DNA of 64,000 bases. Origin: Streptomyces sp. NBC_01235. GTDB taxonomy: Bacteria > Actinomycetota > Actinomycetes > Streptomycetales > Streptomycetaceae. The position numbers and the translations under genes are program-made. The notes beneath the pieces are model-generated. The model was not told the origin of the DNA. It searched no databases and worked only from the letters and a program-made list of their open reading frames with translations. The DNA lies in assembly GCF_035989285.1 (NCBI RefSeq), contig NZ_CP108513.1, positions 8,060,001 to 8,124,000 on the forward strand. Direction: 5' to 3'. Shown here piece by piece: positions 24,864-33,823 of the stretch. Numbering within the stretch: position 1 is the stretch's first letter; the number at the start of each line of letters is the position of its first letter.

Positions 24864-25274
24864 ATGAGTTCTTCCTCGCCCGCCGACCTGGTCCGTGAGT
24901 TCCACCGTGCCTTCGGGCTCGACACCCGCAGTACGCCGACGGAGGTGTCCCCGCGCCTTGCCGCGCACCGTGGGGAGCTGCTCGCCGAGGAGGCCGCGGA
25001 GGTCGCCGAGGTGTCGGTGAGCGGCCCGCTGGACCGGCTCGCGCACGAGCTGGCCGACGTCGTCTACGTCGCGTACGGCACGGCTCTGGTGCACGGGATC
25101 GACCTCGACGCGGTGCTCGCCGAGATCCACCGGTCCAACATGACCAAGCTGGGCCCCGACGGCCAGGTCGCACGCCGGGCCGACGGCAAGGTTCTCAAGG
25201 GGGAGCACTACGAGGCGCCGGACGTGTCCGCGGTGCTGCGCCGCCAGGGCTGGATACCCGGCGGCGCGGCCTGA
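24864..25274 (+). CDS. MazG-like nucleotide pyrophosphohydrolase
   Basis: This 136-residue all-alpha protein resembles the MazG/HisE superfamily, which hydrolyses nucleoside triphosphates to monophosphates. The metal-binding pattern is visible as ELLAEEAAEVAEV, then ELADVVYVAYGTA (ExxE and ExxD type). The substrate is not known. There is no Shine-Dalgarno sequence; TACAGT at 24852-24857 lies exactly 6 bases before the ATG, which suggests a leaderless transcript. Confidence 0.82.
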   Translation: MSSSSPADLVREFHRAFGLDTRSTPTEVSPRLAAHRGELLAEEAAEVAEVSVSGPLDRLAHELADVVYVAYGTALVHGIDLDAVLAEIHRSNMTKLGPDGQVARRADGKVLKGEHYEAPDVSAVLRRQGWIPGGAA

Positions 25275-25581
25275 AGCCGGGGCGGCCCGTTACGACGTCC
25301 CGCCGCCCACCGGCTCCCCTTTCCGGTGCAGCGCGCTCAGCGGGACGTCCCGCTGGTACACGGGCGCACCGAGGCCGTCGTCCGCAGCGTGCCGCTCAGA
25401 TCGAGACCTCCGGCACGGCCGCGAACAGTCGGCGTCGAACACCAGCCGGTGCCGGCGCGGTGCCGGTGACCGTGCTACGGCTGTGCCGCCGTGCCCTGCT
25501 GTGACGGGCCGGTGACCAACGGCGACGGGAGCGGTGCCGTCCTCGGAAAGGAAGGGAGGCGGGCGTTCTCCGGGGAGCGCC
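25275..25581. other. Intergenic region before miaB with an 18-bp perfect palindrome
   Basis: I see no supportable gene here. The striking element is CAGCGGGACGTCCCGCTG at 25338-25355, a perfect palindrome without spacer. It could be a dimeric protein site. It is too far from the miaB start (about 240 bases) to be assigned confidently to miaB control. Confidence 0.6.
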
Positions 25582-25593
25582 TACCCTTGAGCC

Positions 25594-27120
25594 ATGACCA
25601 GCAGCAGCGACCGGAGCCTCGCGGTGGACGTGCACACAAAGAGCTACGAAATCCGCACTTATGGGTGCCAGATGAACGTCCATGACTCCGAGCGATTGTC
25701 CGGGCTGCTCGAAGAGGCCGGGTACGTGCGCGCCCCCGAGGGGTCGGACGGCGACGCGGACGTCGTCGTCTTCAACACCTGCGCGGTGCGCGAGAACGCC
25801 GACAACCGGCTGTACGGCAACCTCGGCCGGCTCGCGCCGATGAAGACGAAGCGCCCCGGGATGCAGATCGCGGTCGGCGGCTGCCTCGCGCAGAAGGACC
25901 GCGACACCATCGTGAAGAAGGCGCCCTGGGTGGATGTCGTCTTCGGCACGCACAACATCGGCAAGCTGCCGGTCCTGCTGGAACGCGCGCGCGTGCAGGA
26001 GGAGGCCCAGGTCGAGATCGCCGAGTCGCTCGAGGCCTTCCCCTCCACCCTGCCGACGCGCCGCGAGAGCGCCTACGCGGCCTGGGTGTCGATCTCCGTC
26101 GGCTGCAACAACACCTGCACCTTCTGCATCGTCCCGGCCCTGCGCGGCAAGGAGAAGGACCGCCGCACCGGCGACATCCTCGCCGAGATCGAGGCGCTGG
26201 TCGGCGAGGGCGTCTCCGAGATCACCCTGCTCGGCCAGAACGTGAACGCCTACGGCTCCGACATCGGCGACCGCGAGGCCTTCAGCAAGCTGCTGCGCGC
26301 GTGCGGCGCGATCGAGGGCCTGGAGCGCGTCCGCTTCACCTCCCCGCACCCGCGCGACTTCACCGACGACGTCATCGCTGCCATGGCCGAGACGCCCAAC
26401 GTGATGCCGCAGCTGCACATGCCCCTGCAGTCGGGTTCGGACACGGTCCTGAAGGCGATGCGCCGGTCGTACCGGCAGGAACGCTACCTCGGGATCATCG
26501 AGAAGGTCCGCGCCGCCATTCCGCACGCGGCGATCACCACCGACATCATCGTGGGCTTCCCCGGCGAGACCGAGGAGGACTTCGAGCAGACCCTGCACGC
26601 GGTCCGCGAGGCCCGCTTCGCGCAGGCGTTCACGTTCCAGTACTCCAAGCGGCCCGGCACCCCGGCGGCGACCATGGAGAACCAGATCCCCAAGGAGGTC
26701 GTCCAGGCGCGCTACGAGCGTCTCGTCGCCCTCCAGGAGGAGATCTCCTGGGAGGAGAACAAGAAGCAGGTCGGCCGCACCCTGGAGCTGATGGTGGCCG
26801 AGGGCGAGGGCCGCAAGGACGGCGCCACCCACCGCCTCTCCGGCCGTGCCCCCGACAACCGCCTGGTCCACTTCACCAAGCCGGAGCGGGAGGTGCGTCC
26901 CGGCGACGTCGTCACCGTGGAGATCACGTACGCCGCCCCGCACCACCTCCTCGCCGAGGGCCCCGTCCTGGACGTGCGCCGCACGCGCGCGGGAGACGCG
27001 TGGGAGAAGCGCACCGAGGAGAAGGCGGCGAAGCCGGTCGGCGTCCTGCTCGGCCTGCCCAAGATCGGCGTGCCCGCACCGCTCCCGGTGGCCACGGGCA
27101 GCGGCTGCGGCTGCGACTGA
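25594..27120 (+). CDS. miaB: tRNA-2-methylthio-N6-dimethylallyladenosine synthase MiaB
   Basis: This 508-residue radical-SAM enzyme adds the methylthio group to i6A37 in tRNAs reading UNN codons. The N-terminal domain carries auxiliary-cluster cysteines in [16 protein letters not shown] and GGCLAQKD. The radical-SAM motif [11 protein letters not shown] has cysteines 171, 175 and 178. A TRAM RNA-binding domain lies near residues 380-450, followed by a tail ending GCGCD. ATG 25594 has no ribosome-binding site; TACCCT (25582-25587) is 6 bases upstream, so it is probably leaderless. miaA, which makes its substrate, lies 1.6 kb downstream. Confidence 0.97.
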   Translation: MTSSSDRSLAVDVHTKSYEIRTYGCQMNVHDSERLSGLLEEAGYVRAPEGSDGDADVVVFNTCAVRENADNRLYGNLGRLAPMKTKRPGMQIAVGGCLAQKDRDTIVKKAPWVDVVFGTHNIGKLPVLLERARVQEEAQVEIAESLEAFPSTLPTRRESAYAAWVSISVGCNNTCTFCIVPALRGKEKDRRTGDILAEIEALVGEGVSEITLLGQNVNAYGSDIGDREAFSKLLRACGAIEGLERVRFTSPHPRDFTDDVIAAMAETPNVMPQLHMPLQSGSDTVLKAMRRSYRQERYLGIIEKVRAAIPHAAITTDIIVGFPGETEEDFEQTLHAVREARFAQAFTFQYSKRPGTPAATMENQIPKEVVQARYERLVALQEEISWEENKKQVGRTLELMVAEGEGRKDGATHRLSGRAPDNRLVHFTKPEREVRPGDVVTVEITYAAPHHLLAEGPVLDVRRTRAGDAWEKRTEEKAAKPVGVLLGLPKIGVPAPLPVATGSGCGCD

Positions 27121-27181
27121 CGGCCGGGCGACACCCCGACGGGGTGCCCCGTGGATGATCTGCGGGGTTACCCTGCCGATC

Positions 27182-27898
27182 ATGCTTGTCGCCGCCGCAG
27201 TCTGCCCCTGTCCGCCCCTTCTCGTGCCCGAGGTCGCCGCGGGCGCCGCTCCCGAGCTGGACGCGGCGCGCACCGCCTGCTCCGACGCGCTGGCCGTGCT
27301 GGCGGCAGCCCGGCCGGACCGGCTGGTGGTCGTCGGGCCCGCCGAGCAGGCAGGGCGCGGCTCCTACCCGGAGGGTGCGCGGGGCTCGTTCCGCGGTTTC
27401 GGAGTGGACCTCGGCGTACGGCTGGGCCGGGGCGGCGGGGACGCGCCGTTCGAACGCGCCCTGCCGCCGTCCCTCGCCGTCGGCGCCTGGCTGCTGGAGC
27501 GGGCCGGGTGGTCGGCCGCCCCGGTCGAGGCACTCGGTGTGGGGGAACCCCTCGCGGCCGAGCGGTGCGTCGAGGTCGGACGGGAGATCGGCGCGGCGGT
27601 GGGGCGGGTCGCGCTGCTGGTGATGGGCGACTCCAGCGCGTGCCGGACGCTGAAGGCGCCGGGCTATCTCGACGAGCGCGCGGCACCGTTCGACGCGGAG
27701 GCCGCACGGGCGCTCGGTACGGCGGACGTGGCGGCACTCAAGGCGCTGGACGCGGAGCTGGCGTACCAGCTCAAGGCCTCGGGCCGGGCGGCCTGGCAGG
27801 TGCTCGCGGGCGCCGCCGAGGACGCCGGGCTGGCGGGCGCGCTGCTGTACGAGGACGCGCCGTACGGCGTGGGATACCTGGTCGCGACCTGGTCGTAG
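27182..27898 (+). CDS. Class III extradiol dioxygenase-like protein
   Basis: This 238-residue protein is annotated in relatives as a class III extradiol ring-cleavage dioxygenase subunit B-like protein. It begins MLVAAAVCPCPPLLVPEVA and contains RLVVVGPAEQAG and VALLVMGDSSACRT. Several metal-ligand histidines expected in true LigB enzymes are not evident, so enzyme activity is doubtful. It lies between miaB and miaA in many actinobacteria. TACCCT (27169-27174) is 7 bases before the ATG. A strong terminator follows at 27924. Confidence 0.75.
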   Translation: MLVAAAVCPCPPLLVPEVAAGAAPELDAARTACSDALAVLAAARPDRLVVVGPAEQAGRGSYPEGARGSFRGFGVDLGVRLGRGGGDAPFERALPPSLAVGAWLLERAGWSAAPVEALGVGEPLAAERCVEVGREIGAAVGRVALLVMGDSSACRTLKAPGYLDERAAPFDAEAARALGTADVAALKALDAELAYQLKASGRAAWQVLAGAAEDAGLAGALLYEDAPYGVGYLVATWS

Positions 27899-27923
27899 CG
27901 TCCTTGGACCGGAGGGCGTGAAA

Positions 27924-27966
27924 CGGCGGACGGCCGCGAGCGTTTCCGCTCCGCGGCCGTCCGCCG
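27924..27966. terminator. Bidirectional terminator hairpin
   Basis: The arms 27924-27938 and 27952-27966 are perfect 15-bp inverted repeats, and four more pairs follow a one-base bulge. It lies between the convergent class III dioxygenase-like gene and the MT0933-type gene, so it can end transcription from both sides. No T-run is present, which is usual for Streptomyces. Confidence 0.85.
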
Positions 27967-27978
27967 ATCCACGCTCGG

Positions 27979-28251
27979 TCACGAAGCCGGTGGGGGCGGG
28001 GTCGGTGGCGTGAACGTGTCACCGCCGCCCGCCGGGGGCTCGTTCTTGTGCGCGAGCCGGTCCATGGCGCCCTTGGCCTTGTCGGTGCCCGTATGGATCT
28101 TGTCGCGGTACTTGCCCTTGGTCTTCTCGTCGACGACGTGCGCGGCCTTGTCGAGACCGTGCTGGACCTTGCCCCCGTGCTGATGCGCGAGGTCAGAGAC
28201 CTTGCCCTTGGCCGGGGCGAGCCTGGCCTTCAAATTGTCCAAAAGACCCAT
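27979..28251 (-). CDS. MT0933/Rv0909-type antitoxin family protein
   Basis: This 90-residue, lysine-rich helical protein starts MGLLDNLKARLAPAKGKVSD and carries the DKAAHVVDEKTKGKYRDKI pattern of the MT0933 antitoxin family. Rv0909 in Mycobacterium pairs with toxin Rv0910, but no SRPBCC-type toxin gene is adjacent here. Many streptomycete members are solitary, so an antitoxin role should not be assumed. AGGTGA before the ATG is a good ribosome-binding site. The tail is Pro/Gly-rich. Confidence 0.78.
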   Translation of the reverse strand: MGLLDNLKARLAPAKGKVSDLAHQHGGKVQHGLDKAAHVVDEKTKGKYRDKIHTGTDKAKGAMDRLAHKNEPPAGGGDTFTPPTPPPPAS

Positions 28252-28275
28252 GGGTCACCTTCCCTCGCGGGTTCC

Positions 28276-28563
28276 TTACGTGCGGGCGCCTTCGCCGGCC
28301 TCGCTGTCGGCCGCTTCCTCGGCGGACTGCTGCCGGGGGATCTCGACGCCGTCGGCCGCGACCGGCTCCGTCGCCGGTTCCGTTTCCGTCGGCGTGTCGC
28401 CCCCGGCTTCGGTTGCGGCCGACGGCGTGGCCTCCGCAGCCGGTTCCACGTCGGTACCGCCCTCCGGCGTACCGGCCGCTGTCTCGGCGGCGGTCGTCGC
28501 CTCCTCGGTAGCCGCCTCCTCCGTGACCTTCGACCTCCGGAAAAGTCGCGCCAAAACGCCCAT
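28276..28563 (-). CDS. Small acidic hypothetical protein
   Basis: This 95-residue protein begins with a basic amphipathic segment (MGVLARLFRRSK) followed by a very acidic Ala/Glu/Thr-rich tail without hydrophobic segments. GGAG at 28569-28572 is well spaced from ATG 28563. The basic head could bind membrane or nucleic acid, but nothing more can be inferred. It lies 24 bases upstream of the MT0933-type gene on the same strand and may be co-transcribed with it. No function is known. Confidence 0.6.
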   Translation of the reverse strand: MGVLARLFRRSKVTEEAATEEATTAAETAAGTPEGGTDVEPAAEATPSAATEAGGDTPTETEPATEPVAADGVEIPRQQSAEEAADSEAGEGART

Positions 28564-28745
28564 ATCCACTCCATACGGTACTCGTGCGGGCGAAATCCCG
28601 CGTTGGCCGGTGCGTCCGATTGCGCCACCGGGGGTCGCCGCCCCTGCGAAGGGTGACGGGAATCTCGCAACGGGCAACGACGCCGGACCGGTGCCGTCAC
28701 GTAACTCGTTCGAGGGCGGGGGTCGAGGTTTGCGAGACTGGTGCC

Positions 28746-29684
28746 GTGAGCAGCGCACCCCCCGCCCCCCGCGTCATCGCCGTCGTCGGACCGACCGCGG
28801 CCGGAAAGTCCGATCTGGGCGTATTCCTGGCCCAACGGCTCGGCGGCGAGGTCGTCAACGCCGACTCCATGCAGCTCTACCGAGGGATGGACATCGGCAC
28901 CGCCAAGCTGACGCCCGAGGAGCGCGGCGGCGTCCCGCACCACCTCCTGGACGTCTGGGACGTCACGGTCACCGCCTCGGTCGCCGAGTACCAGAGGCTG
29001 GCACGCGCCCGGATCGACGCTCTGCTCGCCGAGGGCCGTTGGCCGATTCTCGTCGGCGGCTCCGGGCTGTACGTCCGTGGCGCCGTCGACAACCTGGAGT
29101 TCCCCGGCACCGATCCCGAGGTCCGCGCCCGGCTCGAGGAGGAGCTCACGCTGCGCGGCTCGGGCGCGCTGCACGCCCGGCTGGCCGCCGCCGACCCCGA
29201 GGCCGCGCAGGCGATCCTGCCCGGCAACGGCCGCCGGATCGTCCGGGCCCTCGAGGTGATCGAGATCACCGGCAAGCCCTTCACCGCCAACCTGCCCGGT
29301 CACGACTCCGTCTACGACACCGTCCAGATCGGGGTCGACGTGGCGCGCCCCGAACTCGACGAACGCATCGCCCGCCGCGTCGACCGGATGTGGGACGCAG
29401 GGCTCGTGGCCGAGGTCCGCGCGCTGGAGGCGCGGGGCCTGCGCGAGGGGCGTACGGCCTCACGCGCGCTCGGCTACCAGCAGGTCCTCACGGCCCTGAC
29501 CGGCGAGTGCACCGAGGACGAGGCGCGCGTGGAGACCGTGCGTGCCACCAAGCGCTTCGCGCGCCGTCAGGATTCGTGGTTCAGGCGCGATCCGCGGGTG
29601 CACTGGTTGAGTGGGGCCGCGGCTGATCTCGCAGAACTTCCGGAGCTCGCGCTGGCGTTGGTGGAACGACCGGTCACAGCCTGA
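28746..29684 (+). CDS. miaA: tRNA dimethylallyltransferase MiaA
   Basis: This 312-residue enzyme transfers the dimethylallyl group to A37 of tRNA, giving the substrate of MiaB. The P-loop (GPTAAGKS) is at residues 15-22. NADSMQLYRGMDIGTAK and LVGGSGLY follow. The tRNA-binding parts include ASRALGYQQV and RQDSWFRRDPRVHWL. The GTG at 28746 has GAGACT exactly 6 bases upstream (28734-28739) and no Shine-Dalgarno sequence. The same -10 and spacing occur at the AI-2E gene. Confidence 0.97.
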   Translation: MSSAPPAPRVIAVVGPTAAGKSDLGVFLAQRLGGEVVNADSMQLYRGMDIGTAKLTPEERGGVPHHLLDVWDVTVTASVAEYQRLARARIDALLAEGRWPILVGGSGLYVRGAVDNLEFPGTDPEVRARLEEELTLRGSGALHARLAAADPEAAQAILPGNGRRIVRALEVIEITGKPFTANLPGHDSVYDTVQIGVDVARPELDERIARRVDRMWDAGLVAEVRALEARGLREGRTASRALGYQQVLTALTGECTEDEARVETVRATKRFARRQDSWFRRDPRVHWLSGAAADLAELPELALALVERPVTA

Positions 29685-29791
29685 TCACGTCATGGCATCG
29701 GGACGCCCAGGCCGTCATCCGGGCCTCCGGTGCCGTGCCATCATCGAGCTTCGATCGACAAGTGGAGTCCGAGTTGGGAGGGCGCGTGGCG

Positions 29792-30301
29792 ATGGAGGCC
29801 GGCCCTCGCGACACCGCACAAGGCACCGAGCACCGCACCGCCACGGGTGGCGAACCGGAGCCCGAGGAGGGCCGTCTGAGCCCCGACGGGCCCGACGAGG
29901 ACGACACCCAGGGCGGCGTGACCGACGACGGGCCCGAGCCCGAGGAGATGTTCGCCGGCGGCCCCGAGGTCGAGGTCGAGCTGCGCCCGCAGCGTCGGCT
30001 GCGGATCTGGCAGCTCGCGCCCATCGTGGCCCTGGCCGCGATCGGCTCCCTGATGTTCGCCTTCCCGCTCGCCTTCGACTTCGGCGACAGCGGGGCGATG
30101 ATCGCCATGCTCGGGCTGCTGATCTGCTCGTGCGCTGCCGGCTGGGGAACGACGGCCGCCCGCCGCGTCGGTTACACGTGGCCCGGCCTGCCTCAGCGCG
30201 GTTCCGGGCGCCGACCCGACTGGCGGGTCGTCCTCGCCTACGTCGTGATGGTCGCGGCGGTGGTGGCCCTGGCCGTCTGGCGGGTCGCCCGGCTGCGCTG
30301 A
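29792..30301 (+). CDS. Hypothetical membrane protein with acidic N-terminus
   Basis: This 169-residue protein has a disordered, acidic head of about 70 residues. Three hydrophobic segments follow (LAPIVALAAIGSLMFAFPLA, AMIAMLGLLICSCAAGW and VLAYVVMVAAVVALAVW). GGGAGG about 9 bases before ATG 29792 favours that start over GTG 29786. It lies between miaA and dapF in the same direction. I cannot assign a function. Confidence 0.72.
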   Translation: MEAGPRDTAQGTEHRTATGGEPEPEEGRLSPDGPDEDDTQGGVTDDGPEPEEMFAGGPEVEVELRPQRRLRIWQLAPIVALAAIGSLMFAFPLAFDFGDSGAMIAMLGLLICSCAAGWGTTAARRVGYTWPGLPQRGSGRRPDWRVVLAYVVMVAAVVALAVWRVARLR

Positions 30302-30333
30302 CCGCCACGCGCGTCACCCCGTACGATCGAGGA

Positions 30334-31203
30334 ATGAGCACGCGGATCGCCTTCCTCAAGGGTCATGGCACCGAGAACGACTTCGTGATCGTCCCGGACC
30401 CCGAGAACGCCATCGACCTCCCCCCGGCCGCCGTCGCCGCCCTGTGCGACCGTCGCGCGGGCATCGGCGGTGACGGAGTGCTGCACGTCGTGCGGTCCGC
30501 CGCACACCCCGAGGCGAGGGACATGGCGGCCGAGGCCGAGTGGTTCATGGACTACCGCAACGGCGACGGTTCCGTCGCCGAGATGTGCGGCAACGGAGTC
30601 CGCGTCTTCGCCCGCTATCTCCAGCAGGCCGGGCTCGTCCCCGAGGGCGACCTCGCGGTCGCCACGCGCGGGGGCGTCAAGAGCGTGCACATCGCCAAGG
30701 ACGGGGACGTCACCGTCGGCATGGGCAGGGCCCGCCTCCCCGAAGGGGACGTCACGGTGAGCGTCGGCGAGCGCAGCTGGCCCGCGCGCAACGTCAACAT
30801 GGGCAACCCGCACGCCGTCGCCTTCGTGGACGACCTCGGCCACGCGGGCGACCTGTTCTCCCCGCCGCCCTTCAGCCCCGCCTCGGCCTACCCGGACGGG
30901 GTCAACGTCGAGTTCGTCGTGGCCCGCGGCCCGCGGCACGTCGCATTGCGTGTGCACGAGCGCGGCGCCGGCGAGACCCGCTCGTGCGGCACGGGCGCGT
31001 GCGCCGTCGCCGTGGCGGCCGCGCGCCGGGACGGCGTCGACCCGGCCGCGACCGGGACGCCGGTCACGTACACCGTCGACCTCCCCGGCGGCCGTCTGCT
31101 CATCACCGAGCGGCCCGATGGCGAGATCGAGATGACCGGGCCCGCAGTGATCGTCGCCACAGGAGAGATCGATCCCGAGTGGCTGGAAACAGCCGCCCGC
31201 TGA
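30334..31203 (+). CDS. dapF: Diaminopimelate epimerase DapF
   Basis: This 289-residue, cofactor-free epimerase converts LL- to meso-diaminopimelate in the lysine and peptidoglycan pathway. The two catalytic cysteines are visible as Cys85 (AEMCGNGVRVFARY) and Cys218 (GETRSCGTGACAV). In Streptomyces, whose cell wall uses LL-diaminopimelate, the enzyme is needed mainly for lysine. TACGAT at 30322-30327 is 6 bases before the ATG, with CTGACC 18 bases further upstream overlapping the previous stop codon. The gene therefore probably has its own leaderless promoter. Confidence 0.96.
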   Translation: MSTRIAFLKGHGTENDFVIVPDPENAIDLPPAAVAALCDRRAGIGGDGVLHVVRSAAHPEARDMAAEAEWFMDYRNGDGSVAEMCGNGVRVFARYLQQAGLVPEGDLAVATRGGVKSVHIAKDGDVTVGMGRARLPEGDVTVSVGERSWPARNVNMGNPHAVAFVDDLGHAGDLFSPPPFSPASAYPDGVNVEFVVARGPRHVALRVHERGAGETRSCGTGACAVAVAAARRDGVDPAATGTPVTYTVDLPGGRLLITERPDGEIEMTGPAVIVATGEIDPEWLETAAR

Positions 31204-31503
31204 TTCCGTCGCGGCTTCGCATCGGAGGCCAGGACGGCCCGACGGCAGGTGGGAGCACGCCCCGGGGCACCGTCGCGGGTTCGAATTCACGATCGGCCCC
31301 AGGCCGGGCGGCTCAAAACCGTAAACCCCGCGTCCTTCGCTCGAATGGGTGATCCGTTTCACGCTCGGCGAGAGGCGGTCAGTCGGGCGTGATGGGCTCG
31401 GTAGCATCAAGCACCGGCCCGGACGGGGGACCGTTCGCCAGTCCCCTGAGCCGTGTCCGCCCTGGGACACCCCGTCCGCCGGTCCACGCAGCCGGAGGTG
31501 CCC

Positions 31504-33690
31504 ATGAGTGCGGAGGCCACGAATCCTGCGACCCCAGGCCCGGTAGCGCCGGCCACGCCCCGCAGGCGCAGCCGTCCCCGGATCGACCTGCGTCGCCTGG
31601 TCGGTGCCGCGCTGCTCGGCCCCGCCTCCCGCGGCCGGCTGCCCGACGCGATCGGCCATGTGGTCGAGGCCCACCGTGCCCACCATCCCGACGCCGAACT
31701 GGAACCGCTGCACCGCGCCTATGTGCTGGCCGAATCCTCGCACCGCGGCCAGATGCGCAAGAGCGGCGAGCCCTACATCACCCACCCGCTCGCCGTGACC
31801 CTGATCCTCGCCGAACTCGGCGCGGAGACGACGACCTTGACGGCCTCTCTGCTCCACGACACCGTCGAGGACACCGATGTGACGCTCGACCAGGTCGGCG
31901 AGCAGTTCGGCGCCGAGGTGCGCTATCTCGTCGACGGCGTCACGAAGTTGGAGAAGGTCGACTACGGGGCGGCCGCCGAGCCCGAGACCTTCCGCAAGAT
32001 GCTCGTCGCCACCGGAAACGACGTCCGCGTGATGTCGATCAAACTCGCCGACCGGCTGCACAACATGCGCACCCTCGGCGTGATGCGCCCCGAGAAACAG
32101 GCGCGCATCGCCAAGGTCACCCGCGACGTCCTCATCCCGCTCGCCGAACGCCTCGGCGTCCAGGCACTCAAGACCGAGTTGGAAGACCTGGTCTTCGCGA
32201 TCCTCCACCCCGAGGAGTACGAGCACACCCGCGAGCTGATCGTCGACAACGCCTCCCGCGCGGACGACCCCCTCGCCGAGTTCGCCGACGCGATGCGCGC
32301 GGTGCTGCGCGACGCCGACATCCAGGCCGAAGTCCTCATCAGGCCTCGGCACTTCGTCTCCGTGCACCGCGCGGCCCGCAAACGCGGCCGGATGCGGGGC
32401 GCCGACTTCGGCCGTCTGCTGGTGCTCGTGAACGAGGACGCCGACTGTTACGCCGTCCTCGGCGAACTGCACACCTGTATGACGCCGGTCGTCTCGGAGT
32501 TCAAGGACTTCATCGCCGTCCCGAAGTTCAACCTGTACCAGTCGCTGCACACCGCCGTCGCCCGCGAGGACGGCCAGGTCGCCGAAGTCCTCATCCGCAC
32601 GCACCAGATGCACAAGGTCGCCGAGGCCGGCGTCATCGCGCTCGGCAATCCCTACACGGCTCCCGCCGAGGAGCAGACCCGAGAGGGCGCCCCGGCCGAC
32701 GGGGAGCGCGTCGACCCCACCCGCCCCGGCTGGCTCTCCCGCCTCCTCGACTGGCAGGAGGCCGCACCCGATCCCGACACCTTCTGGTCCACCCTGCGCG
32801 AAGACCTCGCCCAGGACCGCGAGATCACCGTCTTCCGCCCCGACGGCGGCACGCTCGGCCTGCCCGAGGGGGCGACCTGCGTCGACGCCGCGTACGCGCA
32901 GTACGGCGAGGACGCCCACGCCTGCATCGGCGCCCGCGTGAACGGCCGCCTGGCGACCCTCAGCACCGTTCTGCGGGACGGCGACACCGTCCAGCTCCTC
33001 ATGGGCCAGGACCCCGCCTCGGAGCCCTCCAGGGAGTGGTTGGAGCACGCCCACACCCCCGCCGCCCGGATCGCCATCCAGCGGTGGCTGGCGACGCACC
33101 CGGCCCCGGCCGACCACGAGAACTCCGGACCGGAGGAGGGCTCCGGGGCCGTCAAGCCCGCCGAGCCGGCCCCACGGACCGCGGCCGACACGTCCACGGC
33201 CGCCGCGCCCGCCGAGCGGCCGGGCGCCGCGATCACCGTCGTCGACCGGCCCGACGCGACCGTCCGGCTCGCAGGGTGCTGCACGCCCGTACCGCTCGAC
33301 GAGGTCACCGGTTTCACCGTGCGCGGGGGAGTGGTGACCGTGCACCGCACCGAGTGCGCCGCCGTGGCGCGCATGGCGGACGCGGGGCGCGAGGAGGCCG
33401 ACGTGCGCTGGGGCGACACCACCGGATGCCGGGTCACCCTGGTCGCCGAATCGTTCGGCCGCCCCCATCTGCTCGCCGACCTCACCGAGGCCATGGCCCT
33501 GGAAGGGGCCGAGATCGTCTCCGCGACCGTCGAGCCTCCGAGCCAGCAGCGCGTGCGCCACACCTACACGGTCCAACTCCCGGACGCGGCCCACCTGCCC
33601 ACCCTGATCCGCGCCATGCGGAACGTGCCCGGGGTGTACGACGTGGACCGCGCGCAGCACCACGCCTCGGCCTCCTCGGGGACGACGTAG
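31504..33690 (+). CDS. rshA: RelA/SpoT homologue RshA, (p)ppGpp hydrolase with divergent synthetase
   Basis: This 728-residue protein has the full Rsh layout. The HD hydrolase domain (SSHRGQMRKSGEPYITHPLA, LLHDTVEDTD and SIKLADRLHNMRTL) is intact. The synthetase region follows, then TGS, a cysteine-containing zinc-type stretch (GCCTPVPLDEVTGF) and ACT. In the synthetase the loop reads VPKFNLYQSLHT instead of the usual RPKPNGYQSLHT, and EVLIRT replaces EIQIRT. The hydrolase may therefore be the main activity. It is distinct from the main Streptomyces RelA. ATG 31504 is preceded by GGAGGTG (31494-31500). Confidence 0.93.
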   Translation: MSAEATNPATPGPVAPATPRRRSRPRIDLRRLVGAALLGPASRGRLPDAIGHVVEAHRAHHPDAELEPLHRAYVLAESSHRGQMRKSGEPYITHPLAVTLILAELGAETTTLTASLLHDTVEDTDVTLDQVGEQFGAEVRYLVDGVTKLEKVDYGAAAEPETFRKMLVATGNDVRVMSIKLADRLHNMRTLGVMRPEKQARIAKVTRDVLIPLAERLGVQALKTELEDLVFAILHPEEYEHTRELIVDNASRADDPLAEFADAMRAVLRDADIQAEVLIRPRHFVSVHRAARKRGRMRGADFGRLLVLVNEDADCYAVLGELHTCMTPVVSEFKDFIAVPKFNLYQSLHTAVAREDGQVAEVLIRTHQMHKVAEAGVIALGNPYTAPAEEQTREGAPADGERVDPTRPGWLSRLLDWQEAAPDPDTFWSTLREDLAQDREITVFRPDGGTLGLPEGATCVDAAYAQYGEDAHACIGARVNGRLATLSTVLRDGDTVQLLMGQDPASEPSREWLEHAHTPAARIAIQRWLATHPAPADHENSGPEEGSGAVKPAEPAPRTAADTSTAAAPAERPGAAITVVDRPDATVRLAGCCTPVPLDEVTGFTVRGGVVTVHRTECAAVARMADAGREEADVRWGDTTGCRVTLVAESFGRPHLLADLTEAMALEGAEIVSATVEPPSQQRVRHTYTVQLPDAAHLPTLIRAMRNVPGVYDVDRAQHHASASSGTT

Positions 33691-33823
33691 GGCCATCCCC
33701 GCGCGCGTGCGGCCGTTGCGCCGGTTCCTGCTCCTGAGCGTCACGCGCGCGTGAGCAACCCGTTCGGGTGGGCCGGGAGCGCGTCGCCGACGCGGCACAG
33801 GTGGGCGCTGGTAGCGGTGGTGC

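Noticed and set aside
25290..25400. Short minus-strand frame ending in the region before miaB
   Set aside because: No start codon with support and no recognisable protein sequence upstream, so it is not called as a gene remnant.
27979..28251. Complete type II toxin-antitoxin module
   Set aside because: Only the antitoxin-like protein is present. Neither neighbour resembles a known toxin.
31265..31300. GGGTTCGAATTC resembles a tRNA T-arm
   Set aside because: The flanking stem bases do not pair and no acceptor, D or anticodon arms are present at proper distance.
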